A stretch of 64,000 bases of DNA. It comes from Fen-1298 sp050015675. Its GTDB lineage: Bacteria; Bacteroidota; Ignavibacteria; UBA10030. The notes under the pieces are model-generated. The model had not been told where the DNA came from, made no database searches, and saw nothing but the letters and a program-made list of their open reading frames with translations. Within the stretch, counting starts at the first letter, position 1, and each line of letters starts with the position of its first letter. The stretch covers positions 10,845 to 74,844 of the forward strand of contig JBEKAY010000012.1 in the NCBI GenBank assembly GCA_050015675.1, read 5' to 3'. The position numbers and the translations under genes are program-made. This document shows, piece by piece, positions 17,235 through 25,288 of this stretch.

Positions 17235-18544
17235 ATCTTGTAGAAAGTATACGCAAAGCCGGCGTTGTTGGATGCGGTGGTGCTGGATTCCCTTCGCAAG
17301 TGAAAGCCGCATCGAAAGTTGAAATTGTGGTTGCGAACGGGGCAGAATGCGAACCCCTTCTCCACAAAGATTTAGAATTAATGATTCGTGAACCGGAAGC
17401 AATAGTGAGCGGAATGAAACTATTGATGTCGGTGACCGGTGCGCAGCACGGAATTATTGGTGTGAAAAAGAAGCATGAAGATACGTTAAATGGAATAAGA
17501 TCAGCTTTGCGCGGTACGAACATTACACCGCAGTTCCTTGGAGATTATTATCCAACAGGCGACGAATATGTGCTGGTGTACGAAACAACGAAACGTCTCA
17601 TTCCTCCGCAAGGGATTCCTCTCGATGTTGGCGTTCTTGTGCAGAATGTAGAAACACTACGGAATCTTCACCTCGCGGCTCAAGATCATCCGTCCATAAC
17701 AAAATATATTTCCATAGCCGGCGCGGTCGCGCATCCTTCCACATTTGAAGTACCTATTGGCATTTCGTTTGTCGATGTTATCAAAGCGGCGGGCGGCGCT
17801 ACAGTTCCGGACTATGCAGTATTCGTAAGCGGAATAATGATGGGAAAACTCGAAACAGATTTGACGCTTCCAATTACCAAAACCTGTGCGGGACTGATCA
17901 TTCTTCCAACGACGCATCGTCTTGTGCAAAGAAAAAGTTTGCCAACGGAAGCGATGCATCGTATTGGAAAATCGGCGTGCGACCAATGCAGTTTCTGCAC
18001 GGAGTTCTGTCCGCGCTATTTATTAGGTTACGATGTTCAACCGCACAAAGTAATGCGGAGCTTGTCCTTCACAGCTACTGGTGAAGATATTTGGAATCAG
18101 TCGGCGCAATTATGTTGTGCGTGCGGTTTGTGCACACTGTATTCCTGCCCAGAAGATTTATATCCAAAGGAAGCCTGCGATAAAGCAAAAACTGATTTAC
18201 ATGCAAAAGAGATAAAATGGATCGGCGACCGCGATGTTCATATTCATCCGATCTATGATGGACGGCATGTCCCACTGAAAAAACTGGTAGCCAAATTGGG
18301 AATAGAAGAATATGATAAACGGGCACACTTTATTGAGAAAAATTTTTCCCCTGATCAAGTCCGATTGCCGCTTTTACAGCATCTTGGAACACCAGCAAAA
18401 GCAATTGTATCAATCGGGCAGAAAGTGAAAGCTGGCGAACCTGTCGCAGATATACCGGAAGGAAAACTTGGTGCACGTATTCATACAAGTATCGATGGCC
18501 TGGTGAAATCCGTAGATGGTGAGATTATTATTAAACGAGCTTGA
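17231..18544 (+). CDS. pduS: PduS-like Fe-S flavoprotein (RnfC family, cobalamin reductase type)
   Basis: A 437-residue RnfC-family electron-transfer protein. The N-terminus has the nucleotide/FMN-binding glycine motif VGCGGAGFPSQVK and VVANGAECEPLL. The middle has an SLBB-type segment. Two ferredoxin-like clusters follow: CDQCSFCTEFCP (about residues 250-261) and CCACGLCTLYSCP (about 295-307). In Pdu microcompartments PduS reduces cob(III)alamin and works next to PduT, and the next gene here is a PduT homologue. The start overlaps the preceding protease gene (ATGA). No diol dehydratase or other Pdu enzymes are in the window, so the electron acceptor here is uncertain. Confidence 0.88.
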   Translation: MNLVESIRKAGVVGCGGAGFPSQVKAASKVEIVVANGAECEPLLHKDLELMIREPEAIVSGMKLLMSVTGAQHGIIGVKKKHEDTLNGIRSALRGTNITPQFLGDYYPTGDEYVLVYETTKRLIPPQGIPLDVGVLVQNVETLRNLHLAAQDHPSITKYISIAGAVAHPSTFEVPIGISFVDVIKAAGGATVPDYAVFVSGIMMGKLETDLTLPITKTCAGLIILPTTHRLVQRKSLPTEAMHRIGKSACDQCSFCTEFCPRYLLGYDVQPHKVMRSLSFTATGEDIWNQSAQLCCACGLCTLYSCPEDLYPKEACDKAKTDLHAKEIKWIGDRDVHIHPIYDGRHVPLKKLVAKLGIEEYDKRAHFIEKNFSPDQVRLPLLQHLGTPAKAIVSIGQKVKAGEPVADIPEGKLGARIHTSIDGLVKSVDGEIIIKRA

Positions 18545-18552
18545 AAGAGTGA

Positions 18553-19110
18553 ATGACCATGGAAATGAACGCGATAGGATTAATTGAATTAACAAGTATT
18601 GCGGCAGGTTTCAATACTGCTGATGCAATGCTGAAGGCATCTGCTGTGGAATTATTGCTGTCGCGCAGTATATGTTCCGGCAAATACATTGTGCTTATCG
18701 GCGGCGATGTGGCAGCGGTGCGTGCGGGTGTTGATGCTGGAAAAGAAGCAAGTAGGGGAATGATCGTAGACACATTTGTTATTCCAAATGTTCATCGGGA
18801 TGTATTTCCCGCTATTACCGGTATAACGCAAGTGCAAATGCTCGAGGCGTTGGGCATTGTGGAATCGTTCAGTGTTGCATCGCTCATTGAGGCTGCGGAT
18901 GCTGCCGTCAAGACTGCACGCGTTCAATTGATAGAAATTCGTTTGGCGATGGCGCTTGGCGGCAAAGCGTTCGTCACCATGACCGGCGATGTTGCTTCCA
19001 TTACTTCTGCGGTTGATGCGGCGGCGGCTGTGTGTTCGGAACGAGGATTGTTAGTGAACAAAGTTGTCATTCCAAATCCGCGCAAAGAATTGTTAAAAGA
19101 AATCGTCTAA
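18553..19110 (+). CDS. pduT: PduT-like tandem-BMC microcompartment shell protein
   Basis: A 185-residue protein with two BMC domains in tandem (about residues 6-90 and 97-180), forming a pseudohexameric trimer in this family. Domain 1 starts IGLIELTSIAAGFNTADAML and domain 2 starts LGIVESFSVASLIEAAD. The cysteine in SRSICSGKY (about residue 39-41) matches the PduT cysteine that binds a 4Fe-4S cluster at the trimer pore, suggesting electron transfer across a shell. It lies 8 bases after the PduS-like gene. The initiator may be the Met at 18559. No BMC-H or BMC-P gene is present nearby. Confidence 0.93.
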   Translation: MTMEMNAIGLIELTSIAAGFNTADAMLKASAVELLLSRSICSGKYIVLIGGDVAAVRAGVDAGKEASRGMIVDTFVIPNVHRDVFPAITGITQVQMLEALGIVESFSVASLIEAADAAVKTARVQLIEIRLAMALGGKAFVTMTGDVASITSAVDAAAAVCSERGLLVNKVVIPNPRKELLKEIV

Positions 19111-19161
19111 GTTTTTGTCCTCCAAAGTGAACTTTATTCTATTTCTGCCGTAATACTGTGC

Positions 19162-20313
19162 GTGAATAGAAAATCAAAAATAAACACTATGACTCCTCGA
19201 ATACCTCGCTTTATTCAAGGCTTACATAACATTCTCACTCGCGATCTCACATGGGATGATCTGAACAAATCACTCAACGAAGATATGCGCGGAATGTACG
19301 AATTTTATGCACGAAGCATGAAATCCGTTGAGGGGGAACGAAAAGGAATTAAACGATCGATTAAATTTATGTGGCATCTCTTCGTTGCCTTTCTTTTGAA
19401 ACTGACACCACCGCGACGATTGATGTATGCGATCGCATTTGTGTTTATCATCGTTGCAGTGTCCGAGGGAAAAGCTGCTTCCGCAATCTATTCTTTTATT
19501 GTCGTTACATTTTTATTGGCGATGGAACTTGCCGACAAGCTGATCACAAAAGATGAGTTAAGTGTCGCACGGGACATTCAACTGAGTCTTCAACCGACCA
19601 GTGATGTGATGATTCCGGGATATGAACTCATCGCGTATAGTGAAGCAGCAAAGCAAGTTGGCGGTGACTATTATGATATTCTCAATCTTCCGGATAGCAG
19701 TACGTTGGCCGTTATTGGAGATGTTTCCGGGAAAGGTATTTCATCGGCGCTTTATGTTGTGAAGATGCAAACTGCCCTTCAGCTCTTTGCAACGGAAACA
19801 AATGATCCGCGAGAATTGCTCCTTCGGCTTAATTCGCATGTATATGGACAGCTCAAACGAAATTACTTCCTTTCACTCTTCTTAGTAAAGCTGTGTTCCG
19901 ATGGAAATGTGGAATTGTGTCGTGCAGGTCATCCGCCGGCACTGTTATGCCGCGCAGCTGATAATTCAATTACCTGGCTGAAGCCCAAAGGTATTGCTGT
20001 GGGGATGGTACCTTCATTTAATGGTGGTGTTGACTCTGAACAGAAGAGTACTTGCTTTGGTGATTCACTCGAAACGCAGTCTGTTACGTTGGAGCAAGGC
20101 GATGTGCTTTTCCTTTTTACAGACGGCGTGATCGAATCTGTTGATACAGATGGGAAAGAATATGGGCTGGATAGAATTGCTGTGTTGATAAAATATTGCG
20201 CGGGAAAAACTATCGAACAAATGCGTCAGCATATTATTACCGAACTTTCCCGATATCGAGCAGGTGCAGACCTAAGAGACGACACCACATTTGTGCTGTT
20301 GAAACGGAAATAG
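19162..20313 (+). CDS. Membrane-linked SpoIIE/RsbU-type protein phosphatase
   Basis: A 383-residue protein. Residues about 70-125 hold two hydrophobic segments. From about residue 145 there is a PP2C-type SpoIIE domain with the metal-binding motifs GGDYYDI, GDVSGKG, FTDGVIES and RDDTTFVLL. These enzymes dephosphorylate anti-sigma-factor antagonists in stress or sensory pathways. No sensory domain other than the membrane part is seen and no partner anti-sigma genes are nearby. The start is a GTG; an in-frame ATG at 19189 is equally possible since neither has a good ribosome-binding site. Confidence 0.88.
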   Translation: MNRKSKINTMTPRIPRFIQGLHNILTRDLTWDDLNKSLNEDMRGMYEFYARSMKSVEGERKGIKRSIKFMWHLFVAFLLKLTPPRRLMYAIAFVFIIVAVSEGKAASAIYSFIVVTFLLAMELADKLITKDELSVARDIQLSLQPTSDVMIPGYELIAYSEAAKQVGGDYYDILNLPDSSTLAVIGDVSGKGISSALYVVKMQTALQLFATETNDPRELLLRLNSHVYGQLKRNYFLSLFLVKLCSDGNVELCRAGHPPALLCRAADNSITWLKPKGIAVGMVPSFNGGVDSEQKSTCFGDSLETQSVTLEQGDVLFLFTDGVIESVDTDGKEYGLDRIAVLIKYCAGKTIEQMRQHIITELSRYRAGADLRDDTTFVLLKRK

Positions 20314-20317
20314 CTCA

Positions 20318-21040
20318 TTACAAATTTGATTTTTTGATGGAAGACTTGCCAGAATCATTCTGCATCTTAAGCAATTCACTTACTTTTGAAAATATAAATC
20401 CTTTAGCGCGAAGCGCTTGAATAATCTCAGGTAATGCTTCGGATGTGTGCCAGCCGCGGCCATTCACGTGCATTACTATAATAGAGCCATTTCGCGTGCT
20501 TGCAACAACGTACTGAATAAGACGTTCTCGCGAAATGGTAGAGTCTGGATCGCCTGAAGCGAGATCGTACATCACAGTGGTGAGACCAATATTCTTCGCG
20601 ATATATTCGACTCGTTGATCCGTCTCAACAAACGGCGGCCGAAAAAGTTTTGACGAAGTTCCAGCAATACGTTTCAATAGGGATTGCGTCCGTTCAAGTT
20701 CATGCCTAAGACTATCATCCGGAATATTTGTACAGTGTGGATGCGAGTAACTGTGGTTGCCTAGCTCAAATCCCGGTACTAATGCAAGTTTCTTTACTTC
20801 GTTTTGATGTCTTTTGATCCATTTACCGCTTAGAAAAAATGTTGCAGGCACGCCAGAATCAACAAGAGTCTGGACAATACGTGCATCAAATCCGCCATGT
20901 GAGGAAGAAGGACATGCATCGAATGTCAACGCAATTTTCTTTTCGTGTCTGGAACCATGGAACAGCGCTTGCGCATCGGCTTGCATAGATCGCATCAAAA
21001 AAAGACTAAGAAGAAAGATAAGTCGGGAAAGTAGTGTCAT
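20318..21040 (-). CDS. Secreted polysaccharide deacetylase (NodB fold)
   Basis: A 240-residue CE4-type deacetylase with a signal peptide (about 1-24, ending QADAQA). The NodB metal-binding His pair is in HSYSHPH and the catalytic region in RPPFVETD. Motif 1 reads LTFDACPSSSHGG: the base Asp is kept, but the second Asp of the usual TFDDG is Ala, a variant seen in a sub-group of these enzymes. It probably deacetylates cell-wall or exopolysaccharide N-acetylhexosamines. Its 3' end faces the phosphatase gene with only four bases between stops. Confidence 0.87.
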   Translation of the reverse strand: MTLLSRLIFLLSLFLMRSMQADAQALFHGSRHEKKIALTFDACPSSSHGGFDARIVQTLVDSGVPATFFLSGKWIKRHQNEVKKLALVPGFELGNHSYSHPHCTNIPDDSLRHELERTQSLLKRIAGTSSKLFRPPFVETDQRVEYIAKNIGLTTVMYDLASGDPDSTISRERLIQYVVASTRNGSIIVMHVNGRGWHTSEALPEIIQALRAKGFIFSKVSELLKMQNDSGKSSIKKSNL

Positions 21041-21063
21041 AAATTAACAAAGTAGGACGTATA

Positions 21064-21091
21064 TAAAAGTGCCTCCTGTAGATCAGGAGGC
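21064..21091 (-). terminator. Terminator of the small 57-residue gene
   Basis: Perfect hairpin GCCTCCTG / CAGGAGGC with a five-base loop. Read on the minus strand it is followed by ACTTTT, a short U tract, 29 bases after the small gene's stop codon. Confidence 0.65.
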
Positions 21092-21119
21092 AAATATTGA
21101 TTTCAACACGCTTTTATGT

Positions 21120-21293
21120 TTAGTGAAATGAATGTCCTCCTCGAACATGACCCGCCGTGACACTCAATCCAATGCGCTGTCGGTTCGTCTTTTGATCTCT
21201 GAGTCTTAACTTGAACTCAGTGCTTCCCAGTTTCCGCTGGAGCATCTTGTTGATTTTTAGTTCCTTCGGCAGTTGTATGTTAGCAGGTTTCAT
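21120..21293 (-). CDS. Small basic protein, 57 residues, unknown
   Basis: An unrecognised 57-residue basic protein (starts MKPANIQLPKELKINKML, ends GHVRGGHSFH). It is supported by a complete set of signals: a TTGACA-N17-TATTAT promoter about 50 bases upstream, a strong AAGGAGG ribosome-binding site six bases before the ATG, and a hairpin terminator downstream. The reading frame could extend upstream to about 21506, but that would run into the oppositely oriented tRNA and ignore the ribosome-binding site. The N-terminal half looks helical and the C-terminal half is rich in Arg, Gly and His. No membrane segment. Function unknown. Confidence 0.7.
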   Translation of the reverse strand: MKPANIQLPKELKINKMLQRKLGSTEFKLRLRDQKTNRQRIGLSVTAGHVRGGHSFH

Positions 21294-21351
21294 TAACTCC
21301 TCCTTATATTTATGTAAGAAGAATAAACTAATGAATTTCAGCATCTGCAAA

Positions 21352-21380
21352 ATAATACTGACTTGCTTCCCAATTGTCAA
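21352..21380 (-). promoter_or_regulatory. Promoter of the small basic gene (TTGACA-N17-TATTAT)
   Basis: On the minus strand TTGACA (21380-21375) and TATTAT (21357-21352) are separated by 17 bases. The expected RNA start is about 50 bases ahead of the ATG. Confidence 0.75.
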
Positions 21381-21401
21381 GTGATTGTGAATAATTTCTA
21401 G

Positions 21402-21430
21402 TTGCTCGGCGGGCACTTTTTCTCTATATT
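21402..21430 (+). promoter_or_regulatory. Promoter of tRNA-Thr (TTGCTC-N17-TATATT)
   Basis: TTGCTC at 21402-21407 and TATATT at 21425-21430 with 17-base spacing, ending 19 bases before the mature tRNA 5' end. Confidence 0.6.
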
Positions 21431-21449
21431 TCAATATGTAATAACAAAT

Positions 21450-21521
21450 GCTGAAGTAGCTCAGTGGTAGAGCAGCGGTTTCGTAAACCGCAGGTCGTGG
21501 GTTCAACTCCCACCTTCAGCT
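21450..21521 (+). tRNA. tRNA-Thr (anticodon CGT)
   Basis: A complete cloverleaf. The acceptor GCTGAAG pairs with CTTCAGC, the D stem is GCTC/GAGC, the anticodon stem GCGGT/ACCGC has loop TTCGTAA (anticodon CGT, reading ACG), and the T arm is GTGGG-TTCAACT-CCCAC. The discriminator base is T and CCA is not encoded. Confidence 0.96.
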
Positions 21522-21540
21522 CACTATGAATTTATTAGCA

Positions 21541-21564
21541 ATCCGCCATAGGCGGTTTTTTTTT
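21541..21564 (+). terminator. Terminator after tRNA-Thr
   Basis: CCGCC-ATA-GGCGG hairpin followed by nine T residues. Confidence 0.9.
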
Positions 21565-21592
21565 GTCTTTCATATACAAATGAACGCCAACA

Positions 21593-22156
21593 ATGTCGTT
21601 TTATGAAGTTATTCTTATAGCGCTCGGTTTAGCGGCGGATGCATTTGCGGTTTCGGTAGCCGCCGGATCAACAGGTGCAACGCGTGGGCATCGCTCTATG
21701 CTTCGATTATCGTTTCATTTTGGACTTTTCCAATTTCTCATGCCCATCCTTGGTTGGCTTGCAGGCTTAAGTATTGAACGTTATGTCCAATCATTCGATC
21801 ACTGGATTGTGTTTGGATTGCTTACATGGGTTGCTGTCCATATGATTCGATCTGCACAAGCGGATGAGGAAAGCATTGTTCAGCAAGATCCAAGTCGAGG
21901 AATGATGTTGGTTGTTCTTTCGGTCGCAACGAGTTTGGATGCGTTAGCGATTGGACTAAGTTTGGCGCTTCTGCAAGTTTCTATCTGGTATCCCTCGGTT
22001 GTGATCGGTGTCGTCACTGGTGCGACATCATTCATTGGTATTCTGCTTGGTCAAAGATTTTCAAGAAAATTCGGTAGAAGAGCGGCAAAGACGGGAGGTG
22101 TGCTGCTCATTATTATTGGCATCCGAATCCTGTTAGCTCACATTTATTCTCTCTAA
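21593..22156 (+). CDS. mntP: Manganese efflux pump MntP
   Basis: A 187-residue, six-helix membrane protein. The two internally repeated halves carry the conserved Asp motifs ALGLAADAFAVSVA and VATSLDALAIGLSLA, the hallmark of MntP, which exports Mn2+ from the cytoplasm. The length matches the family. It stands alone between the tRNA terminator and atpD. No yybP-ykoY manganese riboswitch is apparent in the 28 bases upstream. Confidence 0.93.
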   Translation: MSFYEVILIALGLAADAFAVSVAAGSTGATRGHRSMLRLSFHFGLFQFLMPILGWLAGLSIERYVQSFDHWIVFGLLTWVAVHMIRSAQADEESIVQQDPSRGMMLVVLSVATSLDALAIGLSLALLQVSIWYPSVVIGVVTGATSFIGILLGQRFSRKFGRRAAKTGGVLLIIIGIRILLAHIYSL

Positions 22157-22192
22157 TCTCCCATGTACTAAAAAAGGTACGCGAAAAAATGA

Positions 22193-22221
22193 TTGATTGT
22201 GGTGGCATCTTTTCATAATAT
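22193..22221 (+). promoter_or_regulatory. Promoter of atpDC (TTGATT-N17-TAATAT)
   Basis: TTGATT at 22193-22198 and TAATAT at 22216-22221 with a 17-base spacer, about 40 bases ahead of atpD. Confidence 0.5.
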
Positions 22222-22262
22222 AGTTCAGTTTTGTAATAAATTTTTCTTGTTGAAAGGATTTT

Positions 22263-23672
22263 ATGAACGAAGGCAAAATTGTCCAAATCATCGGACCTGT
22301 AGTTGATATCGATTTTTCTGGCGGCAAACTCCCGGAAATTATGAACGCCGTACGAATTCCAAGAAAAAATGTCGAAGGGATAGACGAAGACCTCATTGTA
22401 GAAGTGCAGCAGCAGTTGGGTGAAGACCGCGTGCGAACAGTTGCGATGGATTCCACCGATGGTCTTGTGCGTGGAATGACCGCTCATGACACCGGCGCAC
22501 CTATCACAGTGCCGGTTGGTCCAGCAGTGCTTGGACGTTTGATTAATGTACTTGGCGCGGGCATCGATGGACTGCCAATGATCGAGGCAAAAACACATTA
22601 TCCAATTCATCGGCAAGCTCCAAGTTTCGATCAACTCGTCACTAAAAAGGAAATGTTCGAAACTGGAATCAAAGTTATCGATCTTCTCGAGCCATATACG
22701 AAAGGCGGGAAGACCGGATTGTTCGGCGGAGCTGGTGTGGGCAAAACGGTTATTATTCAAGAATTGATTCATAATATTGCCACGCATCATGGTGGATATT
22801 CAGTGTTTGCCGGGGTCGGTGAGCGGACACGTGAAGGAAACGATCTTTGGTTGGAGATGAAAGAATCTGGTGTGCTCGCGAAGACAGCATTGATCTTTGG
22901 CCAAATGAATGAGCCTCCCGGTGCGCGTCAACGCGTTGGCCTCACGGCACTGACGATGGCGGAGTATTTTCGCGATGAGGAGGGCAAAGATGTTCTTCTG
23001 TTTATAGATAATATTTTTAGATTTGTGCAGGCAGGTTCGGAAGTATCTGCGTTGCTTGGACGGATGCCGTCTGCAGTCGGGTATCAACCGACGCTCGGAA
23101 CAGAAATGGGCGAACTTCAGGAACGCATTACGTCAACGAAGAAAGGATCGATTACATCGGTGCAAGCGATTTATGTTCCTGCAGATGATTTAACCGATCC
23201 GGCACCGGCAACAACTTTCTCGCACTTAGATGCGACGACCGTGCTGAGCAGGCAGATTGTGGATAAAGGAATTTATCCCGCAGTTGATCCACTGGATTCT
23301 ACTTCACGCATTCTCGATCCAAACATCATCGACGCTGAACATTACAACGTAGCGAAACGGGTGAAAGAAGTTCTTCAAGCTTACAAAGACCTTCAGGATA
23401 TCATCAGCATACTGGGAATGGATGAACTTTCTGATGAAGATAAATTGACCGTCACGCGTGCTCGAAAGATTGAGAAGTTCCTTTCGCAGCCGTTCTTTGT
23501 GGCTGAACAATTCACTTCCATCCCGGGCCGGTACGTAAAAATTGAAGATACGATCCACGGTTTTAAAGGAATTCTTGACGGCGAGTATGATACGTTGCCG
23601 GAAAACGCGTTCTTGATGGTCGGTACCATTGAAGAAGCAGTCGAAAGAGCGAAGCAGCTGCAGACAGTATAA
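22263..23672 (+). CDS. atpD: F1Fo ATP synthase subunit beta
   Basis: A 469-residue catalytic beta subunit of the F1 sector. The Walker A motif is GGAGVGKT (about residues 160-167), and GERTREGNDLW and the ALTMAEYFRD/LLFIDNIFRF Walker B region follow. It drives ATP synthesis at the cytoplasmic face of the inner membrane. AAAGGA precedes the ATG by six bases. It pairs with atpC only. The alpha, gamma, delta and Fo genes are not in the window, an arrangement known from green sulfur bacteria and relatives. Confidence 0.98.
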   Translation: MNEGKIVQIIGPVVDIDFSGGKLPEIMNAVRIPRKNVEGIDEDLIVEVQQQLGEDRVRTVAMDSTDGLVRGMTAHDTGAPITVPVGPAVLGRLINVLGAGIDGLPMIEAKTHYPIHRQAPSFDQLVTKKEMFETGIKVIDLLEPYTKGGKTGLFGGAGVGKTVIIQELIHNIATHHGGYSVFAGVGERTREGNDLWLEMKESGVLAKTALIFGQMNEPPGARQRVGLTALTMAEYFRDEEGKDVLLFIDNIFRFVQAGSEVSALLGRMPSAVGYQPTLGTEMGELQERITSTKKGSITSVQAIYVPADDLTDPAPATTFSHLDATTVLSRQIVDKGIYPAVDPLDSTSRILDPNIIDAEHYNVAKRVKEVLQAYKDLQDIISILGMDELSDEDKLTVTRARKIEKFLSQPFFVAEQFTSIPGRYVKIEDTIHGFKGILDGEYDTLPENAFLMVGTIEEAVERAKQLQTV

Positions 23673-23674
23673 TT

Positions 23675-24085
23675 ATGGCAGATAAGACTTTCCATTTGGA
23701 AATTGTGACACCAAAACGCATCGTGTTCAAAGGTGAAGTCACGAGCTTTAGTGCGCCAGGCATTGATGGGGGATTTCAAGTGCTTCACAGCCATGCACCG
23801 TTGCTCGCGTCTGTTAAGATTGGCAAAGTAAAAATTATCGAGGCAAGCGGAACTGAGTCTCATTATGCAATTTCGGGCGGGTTTGTTGAAGTGAGAGAGA
23901 ACAACGTAATTCTATTGGCAGAGACAGCTGAACGTACCGATGAAATTGATGTGGAGCGAGTGAAAGCGGCACGCAATCGTGCGTTGAAACGGTTAGCGGA
24001 GAAGTATCCTGATACCGATATTGAACGTGCAAAACTTGCTCTCTATCGTGCGCTGAACCGTTTAAAGATTGCCGGCGTAAATTAA
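23675..24085 (+). CDS. atpC: F1Fo ATP synthase subunit epsilon
   Basis: A 136-residue epsilon subunit. The N-terminal beta-sandwich (FHLEIVTPKRIVFKGEV, GIDGGFQVLHSHAPLLA) is followed by the C-terminal two-helix arm with an Arg/Ala-rich repeat (about residues 90-130). This arm regulates rotation and ATP hydrolysis. It begins two bases after the atpD stop and is followed by a clear terminator, so atpDC is a two-gene operon. Confidence 0.96.
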   Translation: MADKTFHLEIVTPKRIVFKGEVTSFSAPGIDGGFQVLHSHAPLLASVKIGKVKIIEASGTESHYAISGGFVEVRENNVILLAETAERTDEIDVERVKAARNRALKRLAEKYPDTDIERAKLALYRALNRLKIAGVN

Positions 24086-24089
24086 TTTA

Positions 24090-24119
24090 AAACCCACTGA
24101 AATGATCAGTGGGTTTTTT
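24090..24119 (+). terminator. Terminator after atpDC
   Basis: AACCCACTGA pairs with TCAGTGGGTT and is followed by a T run. Confidence 0.92.
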
Positions 24120-24136
24120 ACTCGTAGGGATCAGAA

Positions 24137-25288
24137 ATGATTGCTGGAATTGAAACCTATAAGAATAGACCTACCCGTGCAGAAATATCCTTTGAAAACC
24201 TGCGCAATAATTTTTCTATTGTCAAATCATTAATAAACAACGATGTAAAAATAATGGCGATGGTCAAGGCAAATGCGTATGGCCATGGACTCTATGAAAT
24301 ATCCAACGAGCTTTTAAAACAAGGAGTTGATTATTTAGGTGTTGCGGTTCTCGAAGAAGGAGTATATTTGCGAGAGCGTGGAATTACCGCTCCAATTCTT
24401 GTACTTGGCCCCATCAATGCAGATCAGATTGCTGCGTTTATTACTCATGACATTGAAATTACAAGCTCATCAATTGATAAATCGATTAGCATTGCCGCTA
24501 TGGCAAAAGAGATGCGGAAAGTTGCATTGGTTCATTTAAAAATCGATACCGGTATGGAGCGAATCGGTGTACACTGGTACAATGCTGAACGATTCATCGA
24601 AAAATCGTACGAGTTGGAATCAATCAAGATAAAAGGTATATTCTCGCATCTGGCAAAAGCAGAATCGGATGCCGACTGTACGACCCAACAGTTGAGTCGT
24701 TTTGAATCGGTATTGAAGAGCATGGAGAAAAAGAAACTTCTGCCCGAACTCGTTCACCTTGCCAACTCTGCAGGGATCATGAATTATAAGGATTCACATT
24801 ATTCGATGGTACGGCCCGGAATAATGTTGTACGGATATAATCCGAACGGATATCTGCCGGATGTTACATTTGATGGCAAGAAGTTGAAGCCAGTGATGAC
24901 GCTGAAGACAAAAGTTGCCTTTTTTAAGGTAGTTCCCGCTCATACCGGAATAAGTTATAACCACACTTACACTACCAAGGATGAAACGCGCATCGTTACA
25001 CTTCCCATGGGATATGGTGACGGATATTTCCGTCTGCTTTCGAATAAAGGTGAGGCCGTCATACGTGGAAAAAAATATCCGGTGGTAGGATCTATTTGCA
25101 TGGATCAATGCATGGTAGATATTGGTATGGATGGCACGGCATATAATGGAGATGACGTTTTACTGTTTGGTGAAATGGACGGCTTTACGATCCCGCTTGA
25201 ATCCCTCTGCGATCAAATCGGGACAATCACGTATGAGTTCCTGTGCGGGATCAGCTCACGTGTTCCACGAATCTATAGGACAATATGA
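24137..25288 (+). CDS. alr: Alanine racemase
   Basis: A 383-residue PLP enzyme making D-alanine for peptidoglycan. The PLP lysine is in MVKANAYGHG (about residue 45). The C-terminal domain supplies the catalytic Tyr (GISYNHTYTT) and the MGYGDGY motif. Length and motifs are standard. The start codon of the next, unknown gene overlaps its stop (ATGA), so they are co-translated. Confidence 0.96.
   Translation: MIAGIETYKNRPTRAEISFENLRNNFSIVKSLINNDVKIMAMVKANAYGHGLYEISNELLKQGVDYLGVAVLEEGVYLRERGITAPILVLGPINADQIAAFITHDIEITSSSIDKSISIAAMAKEMRKVALVHLKIDTGMERIGVHWYNAERFIEKSYELESIKIKGIFSHLAKAESDADCTTQQLSRFESVLKSMEKKKLLPELVHLANSAGIMNYKDSHYSMVRPGIMLYGYNPNGYLPDVTFDGKKLKPVMTLKTKVAFFKVVPAHTGISYNHTYTTKDETRIVTLPMGYGDGYFRLLSNKGEAVIRGKKYPVVGSICMDQCMVDIGMDGTAYNGDDVLLFGEMDGFTIPLESLCDQIGTITYEFLCGISSRVPRIYRTI

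Noticed and set aside
21120..21506. Longer 128-codon version of the small minus-strand gene
   Set aside because: The upstream part runs antisense through tRNA-Thr. The promoter, ribosome-binding site and ATG at 21293 define the shorter form.
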